This document shows, piece by piece, positions 1-29,996 of a stretch of 64,000 bases of DNA (positions within the stretch are counted from its first letter, which is position 1; each line of letters starts with the position of its first letter). Position numbers and translations under genes: made by a program. The notes under the pieces are model-generated. The model worked only from the letters and a program-made list of their open reading frames with translations. It had not been told where the DNA came from and searched no databases. Source of the stretch: Siniperca chuatsi (taxonomy: Eukaryota; Chordata; Actinopteri; Centrarchiformes; Sinipercidae); assembly GCF_020085105.1 (NCBI RefSeq), contig NC_058051.1:21155955-21219954 (forward strand). The letters run 5' to 3'.

Positions 1-703
1 AGTTTTTTCTCTCCTTCTGAGACTTTGACACAAGATAAAACAGTCTGTGCCTCTTCTCAGAATAAAATACTATGAGGGAGTGTTGTCGTGCAGCTGCAGT
101 GCAAATGGGGGGGAAAGGATGGCTGGATCCTGTGAAAGTAAGATGTGCTCTGCAGCCCCCTGAAGTGGTGTGGCACCTTTTAACAGGCCGGTCGGATTAG
201 GGACGTGCATGGTGCAAAGTGTTAGCAGAGATGGAATTAAGACACTCAATCTCAGTCTCCCTCTCTCTCACATTCGCTCACACACACACATAAAGCTTTA
301 CAGGAGAAATAGCTATGCAATATCTTAAGCATTTTCAAGGTGCATTTTCAATGCATTATTAGAATGAGAGTTGGGAGTGGGAGGGAAGGCAAAGACGGAA
401 CCAGCCTATTTGTGATTTAAACTGTTCAGAGTGGACAAACTACAAATGAAATTTCTTGAGCAATCCAAATGATTTGCATCCATTAAAGCCTAATCCCTAA
501 CCACTGCAAAATGCAGAGCTCAACTCATAGCCTTAACTGTAATCGGAATCAGTGGGGCATACCGCCCATAGCATGCACTCTCACTCCAGTTCTCTCTTTC
601 ACAGACACAAATCCTAAAGTTCAATCTGCAAGAGTAAGACGTAAATATTACTCAAGTTGTCTTTGTAACATCATTAAGAAAACCCACTGTCATACCAAAA
701 TAT
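1..703. other. Intergenic, downstream of IFT122
   Basis: I see no gene here. There is a short CA-rich run near 280-290 and otherwise ordinary AT-rich sequence. The 66-codon open frame at 511-711 has no recognisable protein and runs into the IFT122 polyadenylation region on the other strand, so I treat it as chance. Confidence 0.6.
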
Positions 704-1283
704 TTTATTGAAAAGGCTTGTTTCCTTTGTAACAATATAAAAAATACATTCTCATGACTAAACAACAGATGACATGCCCCATACTGTCATAAAACATACA
801 GTACAGCTTCAGTATTCATTCACAAATGAAGCAAACAGATGTATTCTATTAGGTTAAAATAGGTTTTTTTTACAATAAATTTGTTATTATAGTGATATTT
901 TTTTACACTATACACCCATGTTTCCTTTAAATTGATGATGTAATCAGTGACAGACGAAGGTAATCTGATCCTAATAATCCAATTGGGTTGATTGGCTGAT
1001 GGTGCACTTTTCTTACACTCTATAATGACCAACACACAAACACTACAGGTATTACTTCAGTCAGTCATCCTTGGAGGACAAAGGGCTGCTCCTGAGGATG
1101 CATGTAACACATTCACATTAATTTGACAATAAACAGATGTCTATGTATATTACAGTGACAACTACAGTATATTACAATGAAAAAGAATAATGACAAAATG
1201 TCAGAAAATCTAAAGGACAAAAAGATTAGCGTGATCGTACAAAAATTGTAATGTTTTAAATAGCTGCTCCAGTTTTAAGTAGA
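704..1283 (-). other. ift122: IFT122 3' untranslated region with polyA signal
   Basis: On the minus strand an AATAAA hexamer (TTTATT on the plus strand at 704-709) lies about 575 bases past the IFT122 stop codon. No coding sense is seen between them. The end point is an inference from the signal; transcript data would fix it. Confidence 0.55.
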
Positions 1284-19392
<18,109 letters not shown>

Positions 19393-19899
19393 TTCCACCT
19401 TTTAAAAGAAAATAGGACTGATGGGTTTTTATCAACAGGTTGTTGTTGCTTGTTCTGTCGGTTTTTCATACTAAGCTCCGTTTTCACGATTTGTTCTTAC
19501 TGCGCAGACTCGGATCTGCTCGCTACTTCCTGCGTGGTGCAAAGCAAGCCTGGTGTGTTTGTTCGCCAAAACTACACTTCCGCTCCGGTGTTGACACCAG
19601 GAAAGTAAGCGGGAGGACAGAGCATAGACATCAGTCCCCACATTTGTCCTACGCGGTTGTAAGGAAAGAAGGATCTCGGGGTTGACCAGTATTCATGTAT
19701 GTCGTGTAAACCTTAGAATAAGTCTATTATATATTTTTGTGCTTTTCTACTTATCATGTCAACCTCTGCTCTTCAGTAACATCCATAACATTTTGTGTGG
19801 TGTTACTTGCCTACTTTATGTGATACTGTACAATGGAGATATGTCGAGATGTGTCATGTATATGTTGTAAATTGTAGGTAAAGATGACACAGACCAGGA
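19393..19899. promoter_or_regulatory. Bidirectional promoter between IFT122 and MBD4
   Basis: Only 507 bases separate the two start codons, which point away from each other. The interval is richer in CpG than the flanks around 19490-19680 and contains the ETS-like CTACACTTCCGCTCC near 19573-19587. No TATA box is apparent. A short MBD4 5' UTR intron is possible: a GTAAGG donor near 19660 and a TTGTAG acceptor near 19876. Human MBD4 and IFT122 are also divergent neighbours. Confidence 0.7.
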
Positions 19900-22735
19900 A
19901 TGGCTGCTGATGTGGAAGTAAAAAGTCAGCTGCTGGACAATGACTTCAACACTGACTCCACCACTTCAGATTCCACAACTGTCTCAACTGGGTTCAGAAA
20001 CAACAACACCCTTCTGAAAATGCACCCTACTAGCTGTGATATCCAGCTGGAGACCAGTGAAGACATAAATACCCAAAGTCACAAGGACAAGGATGATTCT
20101 TGCCACACTTCCACAATGCCCCCTGGCTGGATCAGAGAGGTAAAGCAGAGGAAAGCAGGCAAGACAGCAGGCAAACTGGACATCTACATTACAAGGTGAC
20201 TCAGTGTTTTCTTGTAATCCTCTCTGTATGTAATCATACCGAGCATCATGACTAAGTGCATTGCAGATTCAGTTAGATCAGTGTCTAATGGATCTTTCTG
20301 TCATTTAAGTCCCCAAGGGCTGAAGTTCCGGTCAAGAGCATCCCTGCACGCTTTCCTCCTAAAAGATGGAGATGGGAACTTAGACATAAACCTTTTTGAT
20401 TTCACTGCATCCAAATGCAATGATGTCACCACTTCCTCCCAAGTGAAAGAGAGGAGAAGAAAGAAAAAGCATGCAGAAGCACAGCAGGAGAAGACAACAG
20501 AAATACTGGATCCACCTCCAAATAAATCTAAAAGAGCCTCTTCCTCCGTCAGAAGTATTAAAGAAGAAAAAGTAAAGCCTGCAGAAGATACTAACCATAT
20601 TAATACTGACATTGTACTAAAGGGGATTACACACGTACTTGAAGTGTGTAGTGACAAAACTGATGAGACGGTGAAGTGTTGCATACAAGCTGCACCTTCA
20701 ACTACAGTGGGTGACATCAAACTGCAGAAGAGCTCTCAGAGGGTGGGTCTGCTGAGAGAGAAGCTACTCAGACTGGCTCCTTCCAGTAACCAAGAAAACA
20801 CTTTCAGTGTTCACAAGGACGATCAGGCAGCAGACTCGCAGCGTTCTGTCCCGACTCTGAATGTTGAACCTGCCGCCGAGAGTGTGAACAAGAGTGCGGA
20901 TGAACGAGGCAGAGATGAGATACAGATTCACACCGAAGGTGACAACAAGCCTAATTCTGAACTGGAGGCTAATGTTGACAGTCACCAGGATGTGGAAGGG
21001 GAGGTGTTGTTACCTGACATCACTCGTGGGAGCTGCACACCAGTGAGAGATTCCCAGAATAGTAAGTATGAGCTACACTGTCGGACAGCTTGTAAAACTT
21101 TTTTTTGGGGTCAGCATATTATACAGTGGAGTACAATTTTACATTTTAACATGTCAGTTTTTCTTTATCCAGTTTCCAGCTGCCTTCACATTTTTCCAGT
21201 TATAAATGCATAGATATTCAAAGAAACTAAGTACAGAACCTAAAGAAAAATAGGCCTTAGTGCATATGTGATTTGTTCCATTAGAGTTCCCACAGTTTTT
21301 GAATCCATATGCTGTATGAGGCCAGATCAGGTTTCAAGTAATAACTAATATGATTTGTAACAACTAATGTACTTCTTTAAGAGCATCAAACACATAAATG
21401 ATGAGTATGCTTTATCTCTGATGTCAGGAAGTGTTTTGTAGTTAGTTATTTCAAGTATTTGAAATAGTCAGCAACTGTGCCTCCCTACATTATTTTCTTC
21501 TTTATTTGTAAGATGTTGTTTGGGTTCATGCACAGAACTATTTGATATACATTGGAGATTACTTTTACATCCTCATTTCTAATTTTTAATTCTGTAAGGA
21601 ACTGTTCTGTTGGAGTGGGAAACATTTTCCCATTACCTTTATTATTATTGTTTAGAAACATACATGTTCTCTGTCTGCCTAGAGTCCAAGAGCATGGAGG
21701 ACAAACGGAAAACAAGCTCTTACTTCAGCAGGAAACCCCTCGGGGATGGTAATGTTAAAATGGTTCATTTAATACAAGAAGCAGAGGAAACCTGTGTATA
21801 TAAAGTATACCTCAACATTTTAAAGTTGAGGCTTCAGGAGACATGTACACTGTCTGTACACAGGCCTTAGCCCACCCAAGAGGAAGGCCTTCAAGAAGTG
21901 GACGCCCCCTCGCTCTCCCTACAACCTCGTACAGGAAACCCTTTTCCACGACTACTGGAAGCTCCTGGTGGCCACCATTTTTCTGAATAAAACCAGTGGT
22001 AAGATCTAACATACACATACACACATTGCATTGCAACAGTATTGTACCAACCACTACTCAAGTCTAGCATTTGTCTTTATTTTATTTTTATTTATTTTTT
22101 TACAATACTCCAGGAAAGATGGCCATACCAGTACTGTGGCAGTTCTTTGAGCGTTACCCGTCTGCAGAGGTGACTCGGGAGGCCGAATGGAAGCCCATGT
22201 CTGAACTTATGAAGCCACTAGGCCTGTATGAGCTTAGAGCCAAAACGCTCATCCGCTTCTCAGGTGATTGTGCTTGTCCACTGTATGTGATGGATTACAG
22301 TTTCAACTTCTGGGTACGTGCAGTATGTTTGTGCACAGTATTTACAGTATTATTGAAATGTTGTCACTGTAGGCCTGAATGGTTTTAGTCAGAATATATG
22401 AAGCAATATCAGTGGCCAGAAAAACCTCACAATCTATTCTCTCCTGTGTAGATGAATATCTAACTAAACAGTGGCGTTACCCCATCGAGCTGCATGGTAT
22501 TGGGAAGTATGGCAACGACTCCTACAGGATATTCTGTGTGGGAGAATGGAGACAGGTGAGCGTAATCCCAAAAACTATTTTACTTTCAGTGGATAACATT
22601 AGCTTTGTAATAATAATTAATTCCAATTCTGACATTTTATTGTTATTTTTTCTATCACAGGTGACACCTGAAGATCACATGTTAAACAAATACCACACCT
22701 GGCTGTGGAAGAACCATGAAATGCTCGGAATCTGA
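19900..22735 (+). CDS. mbd4: Methyl-CpG-binding domain protein 4, G:T mismatch thymine/uracil DNA glycosylase
   Basis: MBD4 removes T or U paired with G at methylated CpG sites, starting base-excision repair in the nucleus. Seven coding exons give 525 residues: 19900-20195, 20310-21061, 21683-21748, 21864-21998, 22114-22263, 22452-22555, 22661-22735. The human protein has 580. The MBD begins at [15 protein letters not shown] (about residue 75) and runs across the exon 1/2 junction to [10 protein letters not shown] low-complexity, charged linker fills most of exon 2. The HhH-GPD-family glycosylase domain starts near [20 protein letters not shown] and ends with [15 protein letters not shown]. 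The Asp of GNDSYRIF is the catalytic residue by alignment to human MBD4 (D560). The protein ends in NHEMLGI. It looks intact. The start has an adequate context (AGGAATGGC) and follows a likely 5' UTR acceptor. Confidence 0.96.
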
Positions 22736-22901
22736 AACACAAAGTATGAGGAACTGCAAGGTTTTATCACATAAACAGTTATTTAACAATGTTAGTATTT
22801 TGATGAACTTGCCTCCTAAATTGCTTTAAAATTATGCAGTGACATTCTGAAGCTATCAGAATCAGTGTTAGCCTTTCTGTAAAAAGTTTGACTCAATGTG
22901 T

Positions 22902-22907
22902 AATAAA
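22902..22907 (+). terminator. mbd4: MBD4 polyadenylation signal
   Basis: A canonical AATAAA lies about 165 bases past the MBD4 stop codon. The next gene starts about 440 bases further on, on the same strand. Confidence 0.7.
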
Positions 22908-23345
22908 ATGTCTTAAATGGTTTAAAAGATCAAACGCTTCACGAGTGCATTATTCAGTCAGTCTTCTGACTTGTTTTCTTGTGCCATCCGGAGACTTCTG
23001 ACTGTATCTGGTTAGTCCATTGTCACAGGCTAATAATCTTTCTTTTTAAGTGCACGGATGCATGACCTTACACTCCACGCAGCAGCTTTCTTTTGGTGGG
23101 GGGTAACGTGATTCCCAAGGCAACTGTTGCCACCGCAAAACACTGAGTGAATGCACAGGTCCTGGTTTAATCTCTAACTAGTACCAGTACAGTAATTAGC
23201 TATATTTACATTTGGTGTTGTGTTATGATTTACTGTCAATATAATTGCAACTTTAAGAAGATAATTAAATACTGCAGGATTTGACACTTTGGAAAGTTTC
23301 ATTCTACAGACTGGACTTCTCTGGTGGGCGAACAGAAGATCTTGA
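22908..23345 (+). other. Spacer and presumed promoter of the unnamed gene
   Basis: This 440-base spacer lies between the MBD4 polyA signal and the first ATG of the unnamed gene. It holds an X-box-like site at 23111-23124 immediately followed by a GGCAACTGTTGCC palindrome (23119-23131). No other element is recognised. Confidence 0.5.
23111..23124 (+). promoter_or_regulatory. X-box-like (RFX) site upstream of the unnamed gene
   Basis: ATTCCCAAGGCAAC matches GTTGCCATGGCAAC at 11 of 14 positions, with the right half-site GGCAAC complete. The half-site is repeated in inverted orientation just after it (GGCAACTGTTGCC). It is about 220 bases upstream of the predicted start codon. RFX binding is an inference. 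Confidence 0.35.
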
Positions 23346-24528
23346 ATGAAAATGAAACTACGTAAGAAAACAGTTTTGTTTTTCCATTTGTTGTGTATTT
23401 TGGTGTTACTAGCAAACATGTTAAACATGTGCTGTAATTCTGTTTATCTTCAATACCGCAGCAGCCATCTCTATACCTTCCACACCAGTGCGTATTCCTC
23501 ACGACACACCTCCTGTCCGGCAGAGTCGCTGCCTGGTGGTCACTCCCATGACCTTTCCCATTATCTCAGACTCTGCTCGGATGTGGACAAGCACTCAGGT
23601 GAGCAGAGATTCATTGACACTTCATTCATTGTCTGCCTGTTCTCCTGTTTCTTAGGAAGATGGTGTTTGCTTTGAGGTAAAAAAAAAGAAGAAGAAGAAA
23701 ATAATACTTTCATAAATCTGCTCCGTAGAGTATTCCAAGACTGAACCCTTTACATCCACCTTTGGTCCATAAACGCACCGTCAGTCTGGAGACACCAGCT
23801 GTTCACCACCACAACCACCAGAGGACACTCATCTTGCAGAGGAGAGAGCATTACAGGTAGGAGCATCTGACCAATACCTCACTGTAATTATTTTTTTATA
23901 TTGAGAATTACTGATGCCATTGCCATCTTTGCTTTGGAGAGCTGAGTTAAAAGTCACTGACTTGTAGTTGGTTGGTTGGTGTTAGGTATCATCAAGTGTG
24001 GCGAAAACCCTTTTATGGAACCAGCAGTGAGAGAGAAGAATACAGGTAAAGTATTGAACACTTTTACTTCACCTCCTGTACTGATGGGTCTTTTTTCTTT
24101 TCTCCTTTAAATCTCTCCTAAATGAGGAATGCATTACATTCTGCACATATACTTCTTAATGACAAAGAAAAGTTGTTCGCTTTCCTGTAGGAAGGAGTTG
24201 CGAGAGCAGTTAAAGAGGCAGATAGAGGAGAAATGTGTAGCACTGAAGCTGCAGCTGGCCAGTAAAGTGAAGGAAGCAGATTATCTACGAGAAGTGGACC
24301 GCCTTGCCCTGTCCAGTGAAAAAGAGCAAAGAATCCAACACAGCAAAGCAATGACAGCTTACAGAGACGAGAACAAGAGGGTATAGTCCCACACATACAT
24401 TATGTATCCACTGCTAATGCTTTTGTATTTATGCCCCTTATGGTTGTGTCCTGAAAATGCTTTAACATGCTAGCTGCTCTCAGATTACTACAATATAGGG
24501 AGTGTTTGAGGTTTTTCTCTTGTCTCTG

Positions 24529-24574
<46 letters not shown>

Positions 24575-24685
24575 CTAATGGAGCAGAGCTGGAGGGACAG
24601 AGCACTAATACGCTCTCAGGAGGCCCTGAAGGAGAGAGAGCTGCTGTGCTTCAACCCCATTAACTGGAGTGGAACACTGAAATAG
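23346..24685 (+). CDS. Unrecognised 213-residue protein with C-terminal coiled coil
   Basis: I do not recognise this gene. Six exons join in frame: 23346-23361, 23462-23598, 23729-23856, 23986-24045, 24191-24380, 24575-24685. They total 642 bases, or 213 residues plus stop. All internal junctions have GT/AG and keep phase. The N-terminal half is rich in Pro, Ser, Thr and His (MKMKLPAISIPSTPVRIPHD). The middle has a short Arg/aromatic motif WRKPFYGTSSERE. The last 100 residues are a charged, helical, Glu/Lys/Arg-rich stretch (RKELREQLKRQIEEK, SSEKEQRIQHSKAM) typical of coiled coils. The protein ends in NPINWSGTLK. There is no signal peptide or membrane segment. Small proteins of this composition are common among ciliary microtubule-associated proteins, and an X-box-like site lies upstream, so a ciliary role is possible but not shown. 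The first exon (16 bases) is the least certain part. Confidence 0.75.
24531..24572 (+). repeat. (GT)21 microsatellite abutting a 3' splice site
   Basis: About 21 uninterrupted GT units run directly into the TAG acceptor of the last exon of the unnamed gene at 24575. They take the place of a normal polypyrimidine tract. Confidence 0.9.
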
Positions 24686-25548
24686 GTTGAACCTCAACAT
24701 CCAGAGTCACAACTTCAGGCTCAGGCCTTGCTGTAGCACTTGGGCATGCATGAATGGGATGCAACATATATAGTACATGTAATTAATGTTGTGATACCTA
24801 TTGAAGGACCTTAAGAGACCTTAGGATTTTCTAAACTGGGAAGAACCAAATTAAGCTCTTCACCTTTATTCTTAATATATAAGAATACTGATTTATTTCC
24901 AATCTTTCTTTATAATTATTTAAAAATATATTATATAGGTATATCTTTATATATTATATAGGTTCTTTTATCTGCTGCTCTGGGTACAATACAGTAAATC
25001 CAAGATTAAAGAATACCGATTCAGCATTGCACTCCTATAACATTGCCAGACTTATGGACAGTTTTTAAATAATAGTATCAAAATCCATACACAGAACCAG
25101 AGATATCGTCTTTTTTTATTCCATGCATTCTTCTTCTTCTTCCTCATCAAAACCTACATTATCCACAATGCAACTCGACCGCCAACAGTTCTGTTGGAGA
25201 TTTGTGTCTTATGCTAGTAGCGGCTAATTTAGCCGAGCAGAGATGAGGAGCAGGCTAGAGGTCTAGTAAGCTCACTTCTTTCTAACTCCACACCCCCTCA
25301 TTTTTTTCATTTTCAAACTTGTAGTCTTCAGTCCCAGACAGACTTTGATGTGTAAAATCTGTGGTTACCCTTTAAGGGTTTCTCCCAGTCACCAGTAATT
25401 TATGGTGCAACATTCTACACAACTGTAGAAAATAATACTCCACAAGCTAAAATGTTTTTCCTCATTCTGTTTATGTAAAGAGCAGAGGAAGCTTGACAAA
25501 TTAAATTTTAAAAAATTGAAATAAAAAACATGGAGTGATGGATTTTTT
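24686..25548. other. Convergent intergenic region between the unnamed gene and CRELD1
   Basis: Both neighbouring genes end here, one on each strand. An ATTAAA at about 25004-25009 could serve the plus-strand gene. From about 25085 to 25385 the sequence (for example ACAATGCAACTCGACCGCC) reads like a common fish interspersed repeat. I cannot name its family. No other feature is seen. Confidence 0.4.
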
Positions 25549-26661
25549 TTTATTGTAAAGCAAACATCTGTAATTAATAATGACACTCTGGACAACTTTC
25601 CACTCTAGGAAAACCAAAGATAAATAAATATGGGCGGGTATGAAGTGATGCTTCAGTGGCTTTCTTACATGATGCTACTATATCTGCTGCTAGAATTACA
25701 ATTGAACAGATTAAAAAACTGCATTGAAAATGTACACAAATACACAGAGGAAATGTCAAGAGCAAAATATGATAAACATCTTTCCAATAAATATTGCTTT
25801 CAAAATAAATTAAAGGCAACAGAAAATGGCTTCAATCATCCAGATTAAAGCTGGTATTTAACTAAGCACATTCCCTCACACTCATTAAGTGGTCAATAGC
25901 AGTAATGTTGATGATCCAACAGTCTTCCATGCCAAAGTAAGACAATAAATAAATAATACATACTGTGTAGTATCTTTCATTTCAAATCCTATTTTCATGC
26001 ATTACTAAAAAGAATCGTTCAGTAAGTAAGGAGGTAAAAAGTCATTCTGTGAACATAAATAACCAGTAGTTCATAATGGAAATATCCCAGAGTTTCGTTG
26101 AGCTTTCTTTATGGGGTGATTTGAGGAAATTCTTAAAATTCCCTTATCCAACCCTGTGCCCAACCTGACACAGCCAAAACTTGCGTACCATTCAATCTAT
26201 GTGAAAACCTCTGCTTCGTAGCATTGATATAATGAAAAACATGATGGACATGATGACTGGAGGTTTTGATTGTGTGGAAGAAAACGACATCATTTCTTGA
26301 GCAACATCGAGGCCAAATGAGACATCCAAATGCATAATAAATTTTAACAATCAGTAGTCACAATGTCACCCTTGTTCCCAACAAAGTTGAGGTAGGTGAT
26401 TAAGTTCAATTCTTTTATATCAGTGCTTTGTTATTCCTCTTCAAGACTGTTGGCTTCATAGCCTTAAAGTTCTCACTTTTTCCTGCATTATCCTATTCAT
26501 TAACATAAATGAACCCAAGCCCTTTCAAGTAACTCCCCACTCCCAAATGAATCCCTGAAAGGCTAGCATTGTAGGGATAGTTTCCTGCCCCCAGTTGAGT
26601 CTTATTTACCCTAAATAGCTGGTATTTCAAGGTCTTTTCTCAAATCGTGGCCCCAGACAGT
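25549..26661 (-). other. creld1: CRELD1 3' untranslated region
   Basis: This is an AT-rich stretch without coding sense past the CRELD1 stop. On the minus strand an AATAAA (TTTATT at about 25549-25554) could end the transcript, giving a 3' UTR of about 1.1 kb. Other hexamers nearer the stop are possible. Confidence 0.4.
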
Positions 26662-29600
26662 CTAGCGTCCCTTCAGAAATCCATCCAGCATGTAGTCTCC
26701 CTTTTCTGTCAGCCAGTATCCAGCCATAGCAGCCACACCTCCAATGAAAATGGCTGTGAAAACCATGTCACCCTTAGCAGCGAGCGTAGCTAGGGCACAG
26801 ATTACAACGCCAAAGAACATCTGCTGCAGTACAAGGACCTCATCATCTGTCATGTCGTCAAACAGCCCCTTCTCTGGGCCAGCTACGGAGGTAGACAACA
26901 ATAAAATTAGCCAACAGATCTAAGAAGCTGTCAACGTTACATGTTTGTATATTTACTGCTACGACTACTTACCAGGGGGCTTATTCTCAACACAGATGCT
27001 ATCTCTTCTAATGAATCCATCAGCACAGTCACAGTGGAAGGAGCCCTCCTCATTGATACAGGCCTCATTGAGTCCAGGGCATGCTATTGCACGTTCGCTA
27101 CATTCATCTATATCTGTGTGAGGAAGCAAAGAAAAACTGTTGAAGGAAATCAGGAAAAGGTACAGATGTGTGGCATAAAGATTCAGTAAATAAGTGGTAT
27201 ATCCTTACCGAGACACTTGGCTCCATTCAATCTGTAGCCACGTGAACATTTCTTACAGCGGGCAGGACCACTACCCATGCAGCCCACACATGCCTGGTCA
27301 CAGCCTGGATACAACAAAAGCACAATGGTCAACATTACATACTAAACTGGGCATTAAGTGCTATATTGTATGAATAACTATGAATTTGTTGCACATTGGA
27401 AAATGTTTACATTCCCAATAAAAAAAAAAAAACACTACAACTTGTGAATTCTAACCTAACCACCTAACTAGAGCTGCAACGATAGTCAACAGAAAATTCA
27501 TTTGCAGCTATTTTAATTATCGTTTGTCATTTTTCAAGCAAAAATGCCAAACATTCACTGATTCTAGTTTCTCAAATGTGAATATTTGCTGCTTTTCTTT
27601 GTCATATATGACTGTAAACTCAATGTATTTGGGTTTTAGACTGTTGATCATATAAAACAGGCAGTTTGCATACAAATTCATAAACATTATTTTCTGACAT
27701 TTTATAGACGAAACAATGAATTGAGAAAAAGAAAAAAAAAATCAGCAGATTAACTGATAATTAAAATAATCTTTAGTTGCAGCCCTTAACCATACCAACA
27801 CAGAAAACCATTCATATTTTGTGACACCTCTTATCGTTAAAAAAAAATTTGAAAAAAAGAAAAATCATACCAGCTGCAGAAAATCTAGCATGCTTACAAT
27901 ACAGTACGCTGACACCAGTAACTACACAAGAGAGCATACCTCTGCATTCATATGATCCCTCTGTGTTGTGGCAGTAGGTGTTAGAAGGACAACGAGCCAG
28001 CTCTGTACCACACTCGTCAATGTCTAAGAGACATACAAGGGTAGTCAAACAACACACATCCAGAAAACTGGCACAGAGTCAGTGAAATGTTACCACATGA
28101 CCTCTAAAGCCAAACTCACCCACGCACTTGTTGTCATGAAGGATCCAACCGGGTTTACAGTCAAGGCATTTGTAGTCCTGCGGGCCGGAGCATTTCTTAC
28201 ATGAGTGGTAGCAAGCTACAAAGGATGAAAGACAAGGACACAGTGGGAGGGTCAATTTTAGATGACCTCAAAACAGAATCAAACACAGGTAGAGGGTTGA
28301 AACAGTTGTCTGAATCTGGGGCACCTGCACAGGCTCCTGTGCTGTCGTTGGAGCTTTTCTCTCTGTAGTAGCCATCAGCACAGCTCTGGCATAGACGGCC
28401 CGAGTATCCGGGATCACAGACACACTCTCCATCTCCCAGGCGAGTCCCTTCCCCTTCGCAGCGGCCAAGACCTCCACACACACCACCAGGGCCGGAGGGA
28501 CATTCTGTATTGGATAAATATGCTATAAATGGGACTTCAAGGCAAAACCAAGGCTCTGAATTAGCATGGTGATTTTTACATATTTATGAAGTCTATATCG
28601 TTCTTCACATGGGGCAACCAAGGATAAATGAGATTTGGCATGGTAAAGTTTTCTATACTGATATCAGGAAGCTTCTGTTTAATGCTTTGTTTTCACACCT
28701 TTGCAGTGAGGTCCAAAGCGTCCAGGTGGACAGCAGAGTCTCAGCTCCTCTATGCACAGCCACTCAAACAGGTCCGGTGCCTCCTGCTGCCTACAGTACA
28801 CATACATTACATCATGGCAGTCATGACAGTTAACACAGGGGCATGGTAATACATCTTAACAAAACATAACTACACACACAGCTAGGGCTAATACTGTCTC
28901 AATTTAAAAAATAAATGTAGGATTAAAACTAATTTAATTACAGGATATCCAAATTTAAGACAGACTACTTGAGATTAAAACAATAAGGTCACTCATTACT
29001 TAAATACTGAATGAGGATATTCCTAATATTTGTTTTCCCATGTTTTTTTGTTTTTTTTTCACAGAGAGGAACAGCGAGATGAGTGATGTGATTCACCAAA
29101 AAATTCTACTACATAATGCACATATCACATTTACCTGTGGAACCACCATGTCTCCACTTGGTCCTCTATCTGCTCCAGCAGCTGGTTACATTCAAAATCT
29201 GTTTTCTCACAAGCAGCTTCTACTATCTCTAGGAGCCGAGTCTCACTGAAACAAGAGGCTAGCAATTAGAAATGCACAACAAAAGTAAAATTCAGAAGAG
29301 ATGCTGTCCCACTTCCCCAAAGAATAGTGGAGCATTTCACTGGTCCACTGAGAGAATTCACTCCCATCAGTGGGCTGTAACATTTGAGACATGTCTTATG
29401 TAATCACTCACATATTACAAAAATATACAATCAATACATTTTCTACGATAATTAGCATTATCTGTTTGTCTTACTTTCTGGCATTTGTGATATAAAGTAC
29501 TAACTGACTGCACACTCAAGTAAATAATGATAAAGTTATGATTTTCAAGAAACTCAAAGTGTAGGTGTGACTCCAATTAAAACTTTCTCTTACCTGCGTG

Positions 29601-29889
29601 CATACTTAGCCAGCTTTTCTTCTTCCCAGGCAGTGTTACCTCCCCCAAAGTTCTTGTTGGCAGTTTTCTCCAAGCCCTAAAAAGGAGGAACATTTCAGGA
29701 CTCAGGAATACTGAAAAACTTGGCCCAAGAAGACGAGCATGAACTTAAGGTACTGCGGTTAAGTTAATGTACCATAATAAAACTCTCTGTGAGTTTTCGG
29801 CAGGTCTGGCATGGCGCAGTCTGGACTCTCACCACAGAGAGCTCTGAGAGAAGCACCAGAGCAGGCAGGAATGGCCAGGCCCACCACAT
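26662..29889 (-). CDS. creld1: Cysteine-rich with EGF-like domains protein 1
   Basis: CRELD1 is an ER/membrane protein needed for heart-valve development through calcineurin/NFAT signalling; human variants are linked to atrioventricular septal defects. Ten coding exons give 406 residues, against 420 in human: 29773-29889, 29594-29676, 29135-29245, 28699-28790, 28325-28504, 28120-28215, 27940-28023, 27209-27304, 26973-27113, 26662-26882. Parts in order are a signal peptide (MWWAWPFLPALVLLSE), a CQTCRKL CxxC motif, the WE domain (NFGGGNTAWEEEKLAKY ... QVETWWFH), laminin/EGF-like and furin-like Cys-rich repeats, two calcium-binding EGF modules opening with DIDEC, and two C-terminal membrane segments (MFFGVVICALATLAAKGD and VFTAIFIGGVAAMAGYW). 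The chain ends in DGFLKGR. It appears intact. The first coding exon has an acceptor just before the ATG, so a noncoding 5' exon lies upstream, probably near 30.8-31.0 kb. Confidence 0.96.
27469..27788. mobile_element. hAT-type MITE in a CRELD1 intron
   Basis: The ends are TAGAGCTGCAAC and, inverted, TAAGGGCTGCAAC, the well-known TAGGGCTGCAAC terminal repeat of non-autonomous hAT elements in fish. The body is AT-rich and about 320 bases long, with no transposase frame. A related fragment (ATCGATTAGTCGATAAAC, about 18991-19008) lies in IFT122 intron 1. Confidence 0.75.
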
Positions 29890-29996
29890 GATCCTTCAGA
29901 AAACACACACACAAAACCAGTAATGTATGACAAATGATCGGGTTTAAATACTTCTCATTGATGGTGTAGTCCCTCATTCGTCCAGGAGTGTTCTAT

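Noticed and set aside
20301-20720. 139-codon minus-strand frame
   Set aside because: It is antisense to MBD4 exon 2; its hydrophobic composition is a by-product of the Lys/Glu/Ser-rich sense strand.
23346-23675. Single-exon reading of the unnamed gene (109-codon frame)
   Set aside because: A GT donor after 16 bases and a CAG acceptor at 23461 give a different frame that continues through five further exons to a stop; the unspliced frame does not.
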